A stretch of 64,000 bases of DNA, taken from positions 44,147,938 through 44,211,937 of the forward strand of contig CM022948.1 of NCBI GenBank assembly GCA_012931725.1. Reading direction: 5' to 3'. The notes beneath the pieces are model-generated. The model was not told the DNA's origin, did no database searches, and saw nothing but the letters and a program-made list of their open reading frames with translations. Made by a program: the position numbers and the translations under genes. This DNA comes from Litsea cubeba (taxonomy: Eukaryota; Streptophyta; Magnoliopsida; Laurales; Lauraceae). Of this stretch, positions 21,853 to 31,677 are shown one piece after another (position 1 is the stretch's first letter; every line of letters starts with the position of its first letter).

Positions 21853-23230
21853 TGTAAGATCCCGACCCCAGTTCTTTTGTTTAGTATTGTTTTAATCGTG
21901 GTTTGGCTTTTAAGCGAGATTTGATTTAGTTTGATCTTGTTTTTGAGTTCGACTGGATTTTTCTATAACCTTGGAGATTTTTAAGGACCGTTGACTTTGG
22001 TTTGACCCGGTCCATATGATTTGTATTTTTATGAGAAATTACTTTTCATCTATAAAAATTCTGGATTTGATGTATTTTGACTCATTTGATGAAATTTAAC
22101 AACTTTCATGTTTTGACCATTTTGATTTGATGATCAGAAAATGTGTTTTTCGAGAAAAAGGGCAAAACTGACCTTTTACACTAAATCTGTCCATGAATTT
22201 CGAAAATTTCAGAATTTGGGAAAAATATACTTTTTGGAAAGTAGATATTTCGCTGATCGTTTTTTGTTTTCTTCGTCATTTTCGTTCGGGGCCCGCAAAT
22301 GTGAGTTTCAGCCTTGTGAAGATTGGGGCCCACAAAACCCATCTTATAAGAAGGGAACCCATCTTCTTCTCCTTCATTTCGTTTCCAGCAAGAGTGGGAA
22401 GGGTTTTTCCCTCTCTTCCCTCCACTCTTTCTCTCTCTTCGGAATCACCTATCTCATGGAGATCTCTTGGAGGATTGATCTCCTAAGGGTCTTCCTCCCT
22501 CTCCAAGCTTTCCAAAGACCCTATTTTCAAGGATTTTGAGCTAAGGAAAATCCCTCATCCAAGCTTCTCTTCTTCGTTTGGGCTTTTCAAGGTTTGCAAT
22601 AGCTTTCCAAACTTTAGATCTTTGTTTTCCTCCTTATTTAGAGTGTTTTCATCATTTATGCAATGGGTTTTCATGGAGATTTGAAAATGATTGGTTTCTA
22701 GGGCTTCTTCTTTAGCCATTTTGGGGGTTTTGTGATTTTGGAGCTTGGGACTTTAAGAGCACCATCTTGGAGTGATTTACATCTTCTCTTGACCAAGGCA
22801 AGTGAATTTCCAATTAATATGATGGTCTCATGTATTTTGTTTCATATCATGTTGTTCATGCTATGCTTTAATGTTTTTATGTTTCATGGATTTGTTGTGG
22901 ACAAATGGAGTAATATGATGTGTGATTTCAACTTGTATTATTGTTTTACCATGTATGTGGAAGTTTGATTTCACTTTGGACACTTTGAAACTTAGCCTTC
23001 TTTGTGTTTAGTGTTGTGTTTTAAGAATGGGGGAAAACGTTGATTTTTAAAAGTGTGGTGTTTGATCAATTGGAAGGATTAATGAATAGGGATTTGATGT
23101 GTTTGGAAGGTCAAGGGAGGGTCCAAAATGATCTTGGAATCAAGTATGAAAGAAGGGAAGAAAAGGAATGAAAAAGGGGGCAAAAATGCAAAATCTGCAC
23201 CCATCCCGGACCCAGACAGAATTGGGTCCG

Positions 23231-23308
23231 CTCGAGCGACCCAGTGGGCCGCTCGAGCGGCCCAGGTTCTGGGAGGGGTCCGCTCGAGCGGACCCTGGGT
23301 CGCTCGAG
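23231..23308. repeat. CTCGAG palindrome cluster, LARD2 5' LTR
   Basis: Four CTCGAG cores at 23231, 23252, 23283 and 23303 in GGTCCGCTCGAGCGGACC-like units, the same count as in the 3' LTR (36184-36261). Confidence 0.88.
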
Positions 23309-23842
23309 CGGACCCAGCACAGTTCTGGGCCCTTTTCAGGGCCTGGTTTGGGGGGATTTTTGAGAGACTTTTTGGGCCTGATTCAAGATGGTTTTGGGGC
23401 CATTTTAAAACCTGATTTTTGGGTCATCTTTGGGCCTGATATTGGACAGATTTAAAACTTATTTTGTGGGCCTGGTTGAGATTAGTTTTGGGCTGCTTTT
23501 AAAGTTTGTTTTGTGGGCCATTCAAGTTTGGTTTTGGGGCTGTTTTAAAACTTGTTGGTGGGCCTGTTTCATGGTTAGTTTGGGCTTGTTTCAAAACTTG
23601 TTTCTTGGACCATTAAAGGTTCAGTTTTGGGGCTGTTTTAAAGTTTGTTTTGTGGGCCATTAAAAGATTAGTTTTGGGCTGTGTTAAAAACTTGTTTGTG
23701 GGCTATTCAAGGTCAGTTTTGGACTGTTATTAAGGACTGTTGTGGGCTCGGTTTAAGGCCAACTATAGGCCTGTTTTAAAGAGTTTGGATTTACTTGTAA
23801 TGCTTGGAATTTGTGAAATGGGAATGGGACCAATGAGAGAAT

Positions 23843-23847
23843 GAACG
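23843..23847. repeat. GAACG target duplication, left copy (palindromic element)
   Basis: GAACG is repeated at 24666-24670. The empty site in the 3' LTR (about 36799) reads GAATGAACGTATG. The next base is T on both sides, so 5 or 6 bp is possible, but only 5 bp leaves symmetric TG...CA ends. Confidence 0.88.
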
Positions 23848-24048
23848 TGTAGGGGATGCCTTTGGGGCGGGTCCCCCCACGGATGTGGAGTCCACTATCC
23901 GGGGCGCATTTGTATACACTTTGGGGGTCTTACCACTGTGGTGCCCTTAATCATGCATTTGGCTCCGAAGAGTAGCCTCCCCAGGAGTCGATCCCATGAC
24001 CTCACCTTAAAGTGATTTATGGACTTTCCCTGGTACCACTTGAGCTAG

Positions 24049-24060
24049 TAGCCCAAGTGG
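24049..24060 (+). promoter_or_regulatory. A-box-like motif, monomer 2 of the palindrome
   Basis: TAGCCCAAGTGG near the centre of the first 401 bp unit, matching the pol III A-box consensus TRGYNNANNNG. The mirrored minus-strand copy overlaps the loop. Confidence 0.5.
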
Positions 24061-24465
24061 TACCAGGGAAAGTCCATAAATCACTTTAAGGTGAGGTCAT
24101 GGGATCGACTCCTGGGGAGGCTACTCTTCGGAGCCAAATGCATGATTAAGGGCACCACAGTGGTAAGACCCCCAAAGTGTATACAAATGCGCCCCGGATA
24201 GTGGACTCCACATCCGTGGGGGGACCCGCCCCAAAGGCATCCCCTACAAAAAGGCCGGCCTTTTTGTAGGGGATGCCTTTGGGGCGGGTCCCCCCACGGA
24301 TGTGGAGTCCACTATCCGGGGCGCATTTGTATACACTTTGGGGGTCTTACCACTGTGGTGCCCTTAATCATGCATTTGGCTCCGAAGAGTAGCCTCCCCA
24401 GGAGTCGATCCCATGACCTCACCTTAAAGTGATTTATGGACTTTCCCTGGTACCACTTGGGCTAC

Positions 24466-24477
24466 TAGCTCAAGTGG
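24466..24477 (+). promoter_or_regulatory. A-box-like motif, monomer 4 of the palindrome
   Basis: TAGCTCAAGTGG, an exact fit to TRGYNNANNNG and the same phrase found at the head of several plant tRNA-derived SINEs. Confidence 0.55.
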
Positions 24478-24518
24478 TACCAGGGAAAGTCCATAAATCA
24501 CTTTAAGGTGAGGTCATG

Positions 24519-24529
24519 GGATCGACTCC
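24519..24529 (+). promoter_or_regulatory. B-box-like motif, monomer 4 of the palindrome
   Basis: GGATCGACTCC fits the pol III B-box core GWTCRANNC and lies about 54 bp after the A box, close to the spacing in tRNA-type promoters. Confidence 0.55.
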
Positions 24530-25337
24530 TGGGGAGGCTACTCTTCGGAGCCAAATGCATGATTAAGGGCACCACAGTGGTAAGACCCCCAAAGTGTATA
24601 CAAATGCGCCCCGGATAGTGGACTCCACATCCGTGGGGGGACCCGCCCCAAAGGCATCCCCTACAGAACGTATGTAAAATTATCCGGGAATCGTTTGAGT
24701 CTCAATGCGCACTTTATCATTTAAATGTTGGGGATTTTCATTGGCACCAAACTCACTCCCTAATGATCAATGTTTAAAGGATAGTTGTGCATTGAGATGG
24801 TTCCTTGGTAAGTCATTAAGTCATTCTACATAATTTCCATTCCATTTCAAGTTAGAGAATGTATTTGTACTTGTATTTGTATCCTTTGGTAAACTAATTC
24901 AAATAGCATCGGTGATTTATTATAAAATCATGGGGTCTTCCATATTCGAAAGGATTGGTCGTATGATTTTATACAAATCACTTTGATGTGTATTTGAGCG
25001 GTTTACCATGGATATTCGTATGTTTTCTCCGAATTGATTTGAAAGGAGATTGGAGTGGTTTATCACATTCGGGATTTCTTCGATGAGACTATTATTTTGT
25101 TAAGATTAGTATTTTGAAAATAAAACCTCGAGGCAAGACGGGGCCAGAGCTATGTGGTGTGAGCCCCTGAGCCAAAGGGATTAGTATTATGGTTTGATTC
25201 GTATCGGTTCGAGTTTTGAAAACTAAAGGCACCACTAGGCTTAGGTCACCTTGTCGGGCTGATCACCCGGCTTGGGATCTTTAATATGTCCGCCAGCTGC
25301 AGCTTGGATTCTGTCTGTACCGACCATGGCAACGGTT

Positions 25338-25416
25338 TTATCTGCCGGTCCCATTTGTATGGCTACGGTTCTGATTTTTGATCTGCCGGTCCCATTTGTA
25401 TGGCTACGGTTCTGAT
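25338..25416 (+). repeat. Direct ~40 bp duplication in LARD2 LTR
   Basis: ATCTGCCGGTCCCATTTGTA...GGTTCTGAT occurs twice in tandem. LARD1 has one copy; both LARD2 LTRs have two (also about 37470-37546), so it was already present in the parent of LARD2. Confidence 0.9.
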
Positions 25417-26191
25417 CCTATTTCTAGTACCACGTTCAGTGGCTACGTTCTGTCTGCTCTTATTACTTCGGTAATAGGAGGATTTAGCTATTTGTGGTCG
25501 CCAAGGTTTTATCTGCATATTACTTTATTTTATGATTCTTGTGGGTTATGCTTTTTATGTTTTGATTTGGTTAATGTATACGGTATCAATCATTTATCAT
25601 ATTGTCGCTATTATTCAGGATTTGAAAGGTATTTCCAACCATTAAATGCTTTATGCGGGCTACTATCTTTCGAGACATTCGTACTTCTGAGATTGTTCTT
25701 TTATTGCTTTGATACTTATGTTCGGTCTTTCGATCGTTTTCTCGCGATTTATTGTTATTATTGTTTAGACTCTATATTTGGTTTTACGATGATTTCGTCA
25801 GGTTTTATATATGTTCTTTTATTTCATATTACTTGATTATTTGCTTGCCAGACCGTCGTGTCTGACCCTGTTTGTTTGGTGCCAGTTTCTTCTCTTTCTG
25901 TTTTTAGGTGTTTGATCGGAGGAGGCGGTGGGACCGCCGGTCTGACGTGAGAGGCTGCCCATTGATATCATCTAGATGTCAAGTTTGGCACCGGAGTTCG
26001 TATCAAATCTTTGGGGTAGTAGTTCTGTTTAGTTGGTTATATTTGTATGGCTTGTTAGCCTTTTTATTTGGGTTGTAATTAAGACACTTGTTAATTGAAA
26101 TTTGAATATGGGAAATAATAGATTTGTTACTACCAGCTCAGTGTGTTGTGATTTATGACTTGTGCCAATCTTATTATGAGATGGCTTTATG

Positions 26192-26207
26192 ATATTGGTT
26201 GCGTGCG
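26192..26207. repeat. 16 bp target site duplication, left copy (young LINE)
   Basis: ATATTGGTTGCGTGCG is repeated exactly at 32306-32321. The LARD2 3' LTR has a single copy (with one difference) at about 38324, the empty site. Long duplications are typical of LINE target-primed insertion. Confidence 0.96.
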
Positions 26208-26253
26208 TAAAAACCACAGAAGACCACACGTCTATGCCATCGGAACAGCCTTG

Positions 26254-27927
26254 ATGTCGTCTGCAAGCCCTAACCCTCCCCTCCACCTTCGTTCCCTTCC
26301 TCCCCAAATCCTCTCTAACTCCTCTGCAACTGAACCCCATCAATCTGAAGTTTCCTTCCCCTTTCTTTCTTCAGATTTCCCCCCTCTACCCAGCTCCCAG
26401 CCTATTGCAAATTCGGCTCGGCCAACAATCACCACGGCAGCCCACTCGCCAGAGTCACTCCTACCGAAATCGCCCCAACAAACCCATCCTGCCCAGTCCA
26501 TCAGCTCCTTAACATCGAGCTCAAGGTCTCAAACCTTGTCTCAGCTCTCAACAGTCATCCCAGTCCGTCCTCCTTCTCAGGCATGGGATGAAGCTCAGCT
26601 AACTACTCTGCATAACCACTTGGCGGGTCTCCTCAGTACAGCTTTTGGTAAATCCCTACCCCTTCCTCCTCTGAAACCTCCAGACCCTCCTCCTACATCA
26701 CCCAGCCCTCCCACAGAACAACTAGCTCCCCTCCTGAACTCTGTCTCCAACCATAACCTGGTCCAACAATCTAAGCCCCCACCTAGTTCTTGGCTAGACC
26801 TTTTCCCCGATTCAAAACCGATAGCCCCATCAGACTACCCATCCTCCTCTCTAATCGATGGTCAGATAGTCATGAAAATTCCTTCTTCCATGATTGAGCC
26901 AAGCAAAAACTCTTTCTCAAATGCAGCAATAGGCAAATTCATTGGAAGAAGACCGACTGTGGAATGGCTGACCTCCCAAGCCAACTCACATTGGAACCTA
27001 TCTAAACCATGCCTGATCTCCCTTACAGATAAAGGTCATTTTATCTTCAGATTTAGCTCAAAGGAAGATCGAGACCTGGCCCTGTCTCAATCTCCCTACA
27101 GCCTGCAGAACAGAAAACTTCTTCTCCTCCCCTGGCTCCCTGGTCAAGGCTCTGTAGAATGGCCAAACCTCCACCCAGTCTGGATCCGAATATATGGCAT
27201 CCCTTACCACTGCTGGAGTTCAAACATCCTTCTCTCCTTAGCAAGCTCCATAGGATCTCCTTTGAAACTGGATGACATCACAGCCTCCCAAAAAATTCTA
27301 TCCTTTGCAAGAATCCTAGTTAACATTGATCTTTCCAGACCTAAACCTACAGAAATCAAGGCGGATTTAGCTGGAGAAGAGGAAGTCCTCCTCTCTGTCT
27401 CCTATGAAAATCTGCCATGCTCCATCTGTCTTCTCCAAGGACACTCAGAATCCTTCTGCAAAACTGTCCCTAGATCCTCAACTATACAGAGCCAAAACAG
27501 CCAGGGAATCTTGGGTAAGTCTCCAAATTCAGAGCCAGGTCCCCAAGACCATCCTACTCCAATCTCAGATCCCCCCATTGAGTCTGAGTCAGCTCCAGCT
27601 TCAAACCAAGTGGACCCTCTTGACCATTATATTCCAGGCAGCTCCTTGGACCAACAAAAGGACCCTGTTTCTCTTCCCCCCCCTCTCCCTCCCCCAGGCT
27701 CCCCTAATCCCTCCTCCTCTTCCGACCATCTTCTTCAGTCAAACTCCAGACTAGATCAGTTACCCAAGGAGATTTTCTTGGAAGTCCTAGAAAGAATTCC
27801 TGCTCCTACACTAGACACCACAAACCCCTTTGACATACTGGATAAATGCTCCTTCATAGAACCAACAGATGCAGTCTCCTCCCCTCCCCTTCCCCCCCCC
27901 CCCCTCTCACACCCTGCCTTCCTCTGA
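26254..27927 (+). CDS. LINE ORF1: DUF4283/zinc-knuckle RNA-binding protein, shifted at a poly-C run
   Basis: I choose ATG 26254 (MSSASPNPPLHLRS) because the upstream Met at 26155 lies in host LARD sequence outside the LINE. The product is 557 aa: a Pro/Ser-rich N-terminal half, a DUF4283-like region around residues 200-370 (RPTVEWLTSQA, LHPVWIRIYGIPYHCW) and a CCHC knuckle CSICLLQGHSESFC at about residues 389-402. This is the nucleic-acid-binding ORF1 arrangement of plant L1 elements. At a 13-C run (27892-27904) the frame turns into PPPPLSHPAFL and stops. A second frame from before the run to 28090 continues with a basic tail (KKTKIKNKKASSSRPLTRS), so the original ORF1 probably ended at 28090 and one base was gained in the run. 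Confidence 0.88.
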   Translation: MSSASPNPPLHLRSLPPQILSNSSATEPHQSEVSFPFLSSDFPPLPSSQPIANSARPTITTAAHSPESLLPKSPQQTHPAQSISSLTSSSRSQTLSQLSTVIPVRPPSQAWDEAQLTTLHNHLAGLLSTAFGKSLPLPPLKPPDPPPTSPSPPTEQLAPLLNSVSNHNLVQQSKPPPSSWLDLFPDSKPIAPSDYPSSSLIDGQIVMKIPSSMIEPSKNSFSNAAIGKFIGRRPTVEWLTSQANSHWNLSKPCLISLTDKGHFIFRFSSKEDRDLALSQSPYSLQNRKLLLLPWLPGQGSVEWPNLHPVWIRIYGIPYHCWSSNILLSLASSIGSPLKLDDITASQKILSFARILVNIDLSRPKPTEIKADLAGEEEVLLSVSYENLPCSICLLQGHSESFCKTVPRSSTIQSQNSQGILGKSPNSEPGPQDHPTPISDPPIESESAPASNQVDPLDHYIPGSSLDQQKDPVSLPPPLPPPGSPNPSSSSDHLLQSNSRLDQLPKEIFLEVLERIPAPTLDTTNPFDILDKCSFIEPTDAVSSPPLPPPPLSHPAFL

Positions 27928-28090
27928 TCCCACAAATTCCCCACCTCCTGCTGAAATATCCTTAGAGGCAACCCTAGCCACTCCCTCTAACAGAAAGAAA
28001 ACCAAAATCAAAAACAAAAAGGCCTCCTCCTCCCGCCCTTTGACCAGAAGCTCAAATGGACCTCCCTCTCTCCCCTCAACTTCTAAATGA
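27869..28090 (+). pseudogene. Probable true C-terminus of LINE ORF1, out of frame
   Basis: Open frame downstream of the poly-C run with a Lys-rich, nuclear-localisation-like tail. Its TGA (28088-28090) overlaps the ATG of ORF2 (28087) as ATGA. Such an overlap suggests reinitiation coupling of ORF2 translation to ORF1 termination, and supports this frame as the ancestral end of ORF1. Confidence 0.65.
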
Positions 28091-31000
28091 TCAAAATCCT
28101 CTATTGGAACTGCAGGGGAATTGCAAATTCCCCTACCCTTAGGACTCTCCATCATCTCATCTCTTCTCACTCACCAGACATCATTTTTCTCTCGGAACCA
28201 AAGACCCTTTCTCCCCCTCCCTCCTTGAGGTCTATCTTTGGCTTTGATGGCTTCTTCTCTAATTCCAATCAATCAGCTGCTTCCATTTGGTGTTTTTTCA
28301 AAACAACTTCTGCCTTCCAATTTACCTTATTGGAATTCTCCAGCCAATTCCTAACCCTGTCTTTCACTAACCCTGCCAATGCTACCCAAAGCCTCATCAC
28401 TGGAATATATGCCTCCACTAATTATATCTGCAGAAGAGAGCTTTGGGATTACCTAACTTCTCAAGCTTCTTCAAATATCCCTTGGTGCGTGCTTGGAGAC
28501 TTCAACTCCATCATCTCTGCCTCTGAAAAACTGAGTCTCAGACCTTCTCGCCTAAACACAGACTTCCAACAGATGCTGCTAGCCTCGGGCCTGCAAGACA
28601 TGGGCTTCTCTGGAAACAAGTTCACATGGTCTAACAATCGCAGAGGCACAAGCTACGTTGCAGCAAGACTAGACAGGGCCCTATGCAACCACCAATGGAC
28701 AGCCATCTCGTCTGATCCACTGCTCTCCCACCTGCCAAAGGTCTCTTCTGATCATTGCCCTCTGCTTCTCTCTCACAGTCAGAGCCCCTCTCCTTCAAAT
28801 GCCCCCTTTAAATTTGAAGCTATGTGGACACTCCACCCGGAATTCAATAGTCTTGTAGCGGGAAACTGGAAGCCAGACATAGAGGGTCATCCCCAATATG
28901 TGCTAGCCCAAAATCTGAAAGCAATGAAGCAGGTTTTCAAAGTATGGAACAAGACAGTCTTCGGAGACATCAGACTCAAGACTCAAGAGGCGGAAAGGAA
29001 AGTGCAGGAAATCCAAGTAAGGCTGGATTCTGGCCCAACCGATTCTCTTCACCAGGCTCTTTCGGAGGCCAAATCTACTCTTCACAATTGGCTCCAAATT
29101 ACAGACCTCCACTGGCGCCAAAAATCAAAAGTGAGATGGCTGAAAGAGGGAGACAGAAACACAGCCTTTTTTCATGCCTATGCAAAATCTCGTGGGGCAG
29201 TTAACAGAATTGACAAAATCCAATCCAATGGTAATTGGATAGAGGACCCAACCCAAATCCAGCAATTGGCAGTCGAGCACTTCACAGGACTAGCTCAGTC
29301 AAGTCACCCTGATCCTGATGAGAGCCTTTTTGATTTAGAGAGCAACAAAGTCTCCTCTGATATGAACCTCCACCTGACAAGAATTCCGGATGAAGAAGAA
29401 ATTAAGAGGGCTGTTTTTGATTTGAAGGCGGATAGCTCCCCAGGGCCAGATGGCTTCCCTGGTTCCTTCTTCACTGCCACTTGGCCGATCACAGGAGGGA
29501 CAATTATCAGAGCAGTGAAACACTTCTTCTCTTCTGGCAATCTTTACAAAGCTTCCAATGCTTACTTTCTGGCTCTGATTCCTAAATCAACTTCGCCAGT
29601 CTCCTTTACTGATTATAGGCCAATTAGTCTTCTCAACTTCTCCTACAAAATCATGTCCAAAATCTTAGCTTCCAGATTGTCTCTCATCCTCCCCTCTTTA
29701 ATCTCTCAAAACCAAGCAGCTTTTGTAAAAGGAAGATCAATCCATCAACATATTGCCTTAGCTCATGAGCTCTTCCAATACCTCCGCTTGAAGACTAGAG
29801 GTGGGTCTCTTTGTATGCAGCTAGACATATCAAAAGCCTTTGACAAGTTAAGTTGGGCCTTCCTCTTTAAAGCTCTAGCCTTCTTTGGGTTCTCCAATAG
29901 CTGGATTAATCTTGTAAAAGCCTGTGTCTGCTCTGGGAAAGGCTCTGTCCTTATTAACAGAGTGCCTTATGGCTTTTTTAACTCCAATTGTGGTCTTAGA
30001 CAAGGGGACCCCCTATCCCCTTACCTCTTCATATTAGCAGAGGAAATTCTCAGCCTTAACATTCACAAATTGGTTTCCTCTAGGCTGGTTCTCCCCCTTT
30101 CCTCAGTGCCAAAGACCCCCTGCCATCTCTTCTATGCTGATGATATTCTGCTCTTCTTGAAAGGCAACAAGAAAGGCCTGATGGCTCTTAAACAACTCCT
30201 AGGAAAGTATCAATTCAGCTCGGGGCAACACATCAATGTGGCAAAAAGTAAACTTTTCTTAGGCAAGAGTAGCCTGTTGACTAAAAGACAGATCCTCTCC
30301 ATCACTAACCTTCAGGATCATCCTCTGTCTTCTTCTTACCTCGGAGCTCCCCTGATTATAGGAACACCGAAAAGACAACACCTTCACTCAATGGTGGATA
30401 GGTTCCTCTCCAAGCTAGTCGGGTGGAAGTCCAGGCTACTTTCTTTTGCAGGTCGAACTATCCTGATTAGGCATGTGCTGGGCAGTTTACCCACTCACAT
30501 TGCAATGGTCTTCCCTCTCCCGAAGTCAGTTACAAACCACTTAGAAAGTATAATGAGGAATTTCTTATGGTCGGGTGCAGCTTCTGGATCCAAGAGGAGT
30601 CAGATCCGCTGGGCTTTGGTGTGTCTTCCAACCCTTGAGGGTGGTCTGGGCATCAGGAGAATTCATGATCACAACGGAGCTTCCTTTGTCAAGCTAGCAT
30701 GGACTGCTGCTACATCAGTTTCTCTTTGGGCTGACTGGATGAAAGGGAGGTACTTCCCCAGGGTAACCTTATGGAGCTCGGCCACAACAAAATCTGGTTC
30801 CTGTGTCTGGCGAAAAATCAGGAAGGCAGCCCACATCATTCAAGAAGGCAGCAAATGGATCATAGGGAAAGGAAACTTGGCAGACGTTTGGTTTGACTCT
30901 TGGTCTTCAGAGACAAGCCTGGCAGAACAGTTCCCCTCCTTCTCCTTTCCCCCTCATCAGACAGTCAGCACTCTATGGGATGGATCAGCCTGGAACTTGC

Positions 31001-31677
31001 CTTCAGGCCTTCAAACAGAGGTGGAAGATGCTTTAAAGAGTGCCGTCCAGTCTATCTCAATAGACCCTGCAAAAGAAGACTCCATCTATTGGAAAAGCCA
31101 CCCAGGGAAAGACCTCTCTCTCAAAGAAGCTTGGCAGCTAATTAGACACTCTCAGCCCCACAAAATCTGGGCTCCCCTGGTTTGGAACCACCTCATTAGT
31201 CCGAGAGTGTCCTTCTTTGCCTGGCGTCTGATGCATTGCAAAACTCCTACAAATGACCGGGCTCAAGCCACAGGAATCAGTCTAGCTTCCAGGTGTTGTC
31301 TCTGCAACCAGAGTGTTGAAACAGCGCTTCACCTCTTCTTCCTCTGTCCCTTCGCCTCTGGCCAATGGAGATGGATTCTTCAAGCAGCAGGTGTAAACAG
31401 TGCAGCCCCTAGTTCTCCTTCAGCAATTTGGCAGAGACTCTCATCTAGCTGTGACAGGATAGCAAGGCTTGGAATCTCCTCCATCTTCTTCTCCACTACT
31501 TATGTTATTTGGAAATGTAGAAATGACCAAATTCACAGGAATTTAAGAGCCTCTCAGACGAAGGTCAAGACTCTTCTGAAAGAGATTCTCTCCTCCTCTC
31601 TCAGTTCAATCATCAAACCTTTTTCTGGCAGGACTCTTCAGCTGTTTATACATTTTTTGTCTAACAACAACTTTTGA
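28087..31677 (+). CDS. LINE ORF2: endonuclease-reverse transcriptase, intact (1196 aa)
   Basis: Complete plant L1 ORF2 starting MIKILYWNCRGI. The apurinic/apyrimidinic endonuclease spans residues ~1-225: WNCRG (7-11), SEPKT, GDFNSI, TWSNNR and SDHCPLLL at about 221. A linker with WLKEGDRNTAFFH leads into the reverse transcriptase: SSPGPDGFPGSFF, PISLLNFSYKIMSKILA, QAAFVKGRSIHQHI, QLDISKAFDKLSW, LRQGDPLSPYLF and the catalytic FYADDILLF (YADD at 683-686). The C-terminus holds a zf-RVT module (SFFAWRLMHCKTPTNDRA, CCLCNQSVETALHLFFLC at about 1070). All catalytic motifs are present and no stop interrupts it. It nicks target DNA and copies the LINE RNA in place. The start overlaps the probable ORF1 stop. 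Confidence 0.95.
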   Translation: MIKILYWNCRGIANSPTLRTLHHLISSHSPDIIFLSEPKTLSPPPSLRSIFGFDGFFSNSNQSAASIWCFFKTTSAFQFTLLEFSSQFLTLSFTNPANATQSLITGIYASTNYICRRELWDYLTSQASSNIPWCVLGDFNSIISASEKLSLRPSRLNTDFQQMLLASGLQDMGFSGNKFTWSNNRRGTSYVAARLDRALCNHQWTAISSDPLLSHLPKVSSDHCPLLLSHSQSPSPSNAPFKFEAMWTLHPEFNSLVAGNWKPDIEGHPQYVLAQNLKAMKQVFKVWNKTVFGDIRLKTQEAERKVQEIQVRLDSGPTDSLHQALSEAKSTLHNWLQITDLHWRQKSKVRWLKEGDRNTAFFHAYAKSRGAVNRIDKIQSNGNWIEDPTQIQQLAVEHFTGLAQSSHPDPDESLFDLESNKVSSDMNLHLTRIPDEEEIKRAVFDLKADSSPGPDGFPGSFFTATWPITGGTIIRAVKHFFSSGNLYKASNAYFLALIPKSTSPVSFTDYRPISLLNFSYKIMSKILASRLSLILPSLISQNQAAFVKGRSIHQHIALAHELFQYLRLKTRGGSLCMQLDISKAFDKLSWAFLFKALAFFGFSNSWINLVKACVCSGKGSVLINRVPYGFFNSNCGLRQGDPLSPYLFILAEEILSLNIHKLVSSRLVLPLSSVPKTPCHLFYADDILLFLKGNKKGLMALKQLLGKYQFSSGQHINVAKSKLFLGKSSLLTKRQILSITNLQDHPLSSSYLGAPLIIGTPKRQHLHSMVDRFLSKLVGWKSRLLSFAGRTILIRHVLGSLPTHIAMVFPLPKSVTNHLESIMRNFLWSGAASGSKRSQIRWALVCLPTLEGGLGIRRIHDHNGASFVKLAWTAATSVSLWADWMKGRYFPRVTLWSSATTKSGSCVWRKIRKAAHIIQEGSKWIIGKGNLADVWFDSWSSETSLAEQFPSFSFPPHQTVSTLWDGSAWNLPSGLQTEVEDALKSAVQSISIDPAKEDSIYWKSHPGKDLSLKEAWQLIRHSQPHKIWAPLVWNHLISPRVSFFAWRLMHCKTPTNDRAQATGISLASRCCLCNQSVETALHLFFLCPFASGQWRWILQAAGVNSAAPSSPSAIWQRLSSSCDRIARLGISSIFFSTTYVIWKCRNDQIHRNLRASQTKVKTLLKEILSSSLSSIIKPFSGRTLQLFIHFLSNNNF

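Larger units (their letters stand above)
23848..24665. mobile_element. 818 bp fourfold palindromic element with pol III-like A and B boxes
   Basis: Two 401 bp units (23848-24248 and 24265-24665) are joined by a self-complementary 16 bp spacer AAAAGGCCGGCCTTTT. Each unit is itself a near-perfect hairpin with ~190 bp arms, and unit 2 is the reverse complement of unit 1 even at the loop bases, so the whole is an inverted repeat of inverted repeats: four copies of one ~200 bp monomer oriented -,+,-,+. Each monomer starts with TAGCTCAAGTGG or TAGCCCAAGTGG (fits the tRNA A box TRGYNNANNNG) and about 54 bp later has GGATCGACTCC (fits the B box), then reaches GGCATCCCCTACA. Ends are TG...CA with a GAACG duplication. 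This may be a tRNA-derived SINE multimer or a foldback element; the class is unresolved. Confidence 0.85.

Noticed and set aside
23848..24665. Palindrome as assembly artefact
   Set aside because: Flanking 5 bp duplication and a clean empty site in the other LTR argue for a real insertion, though long reads should confirm the exact copy number.
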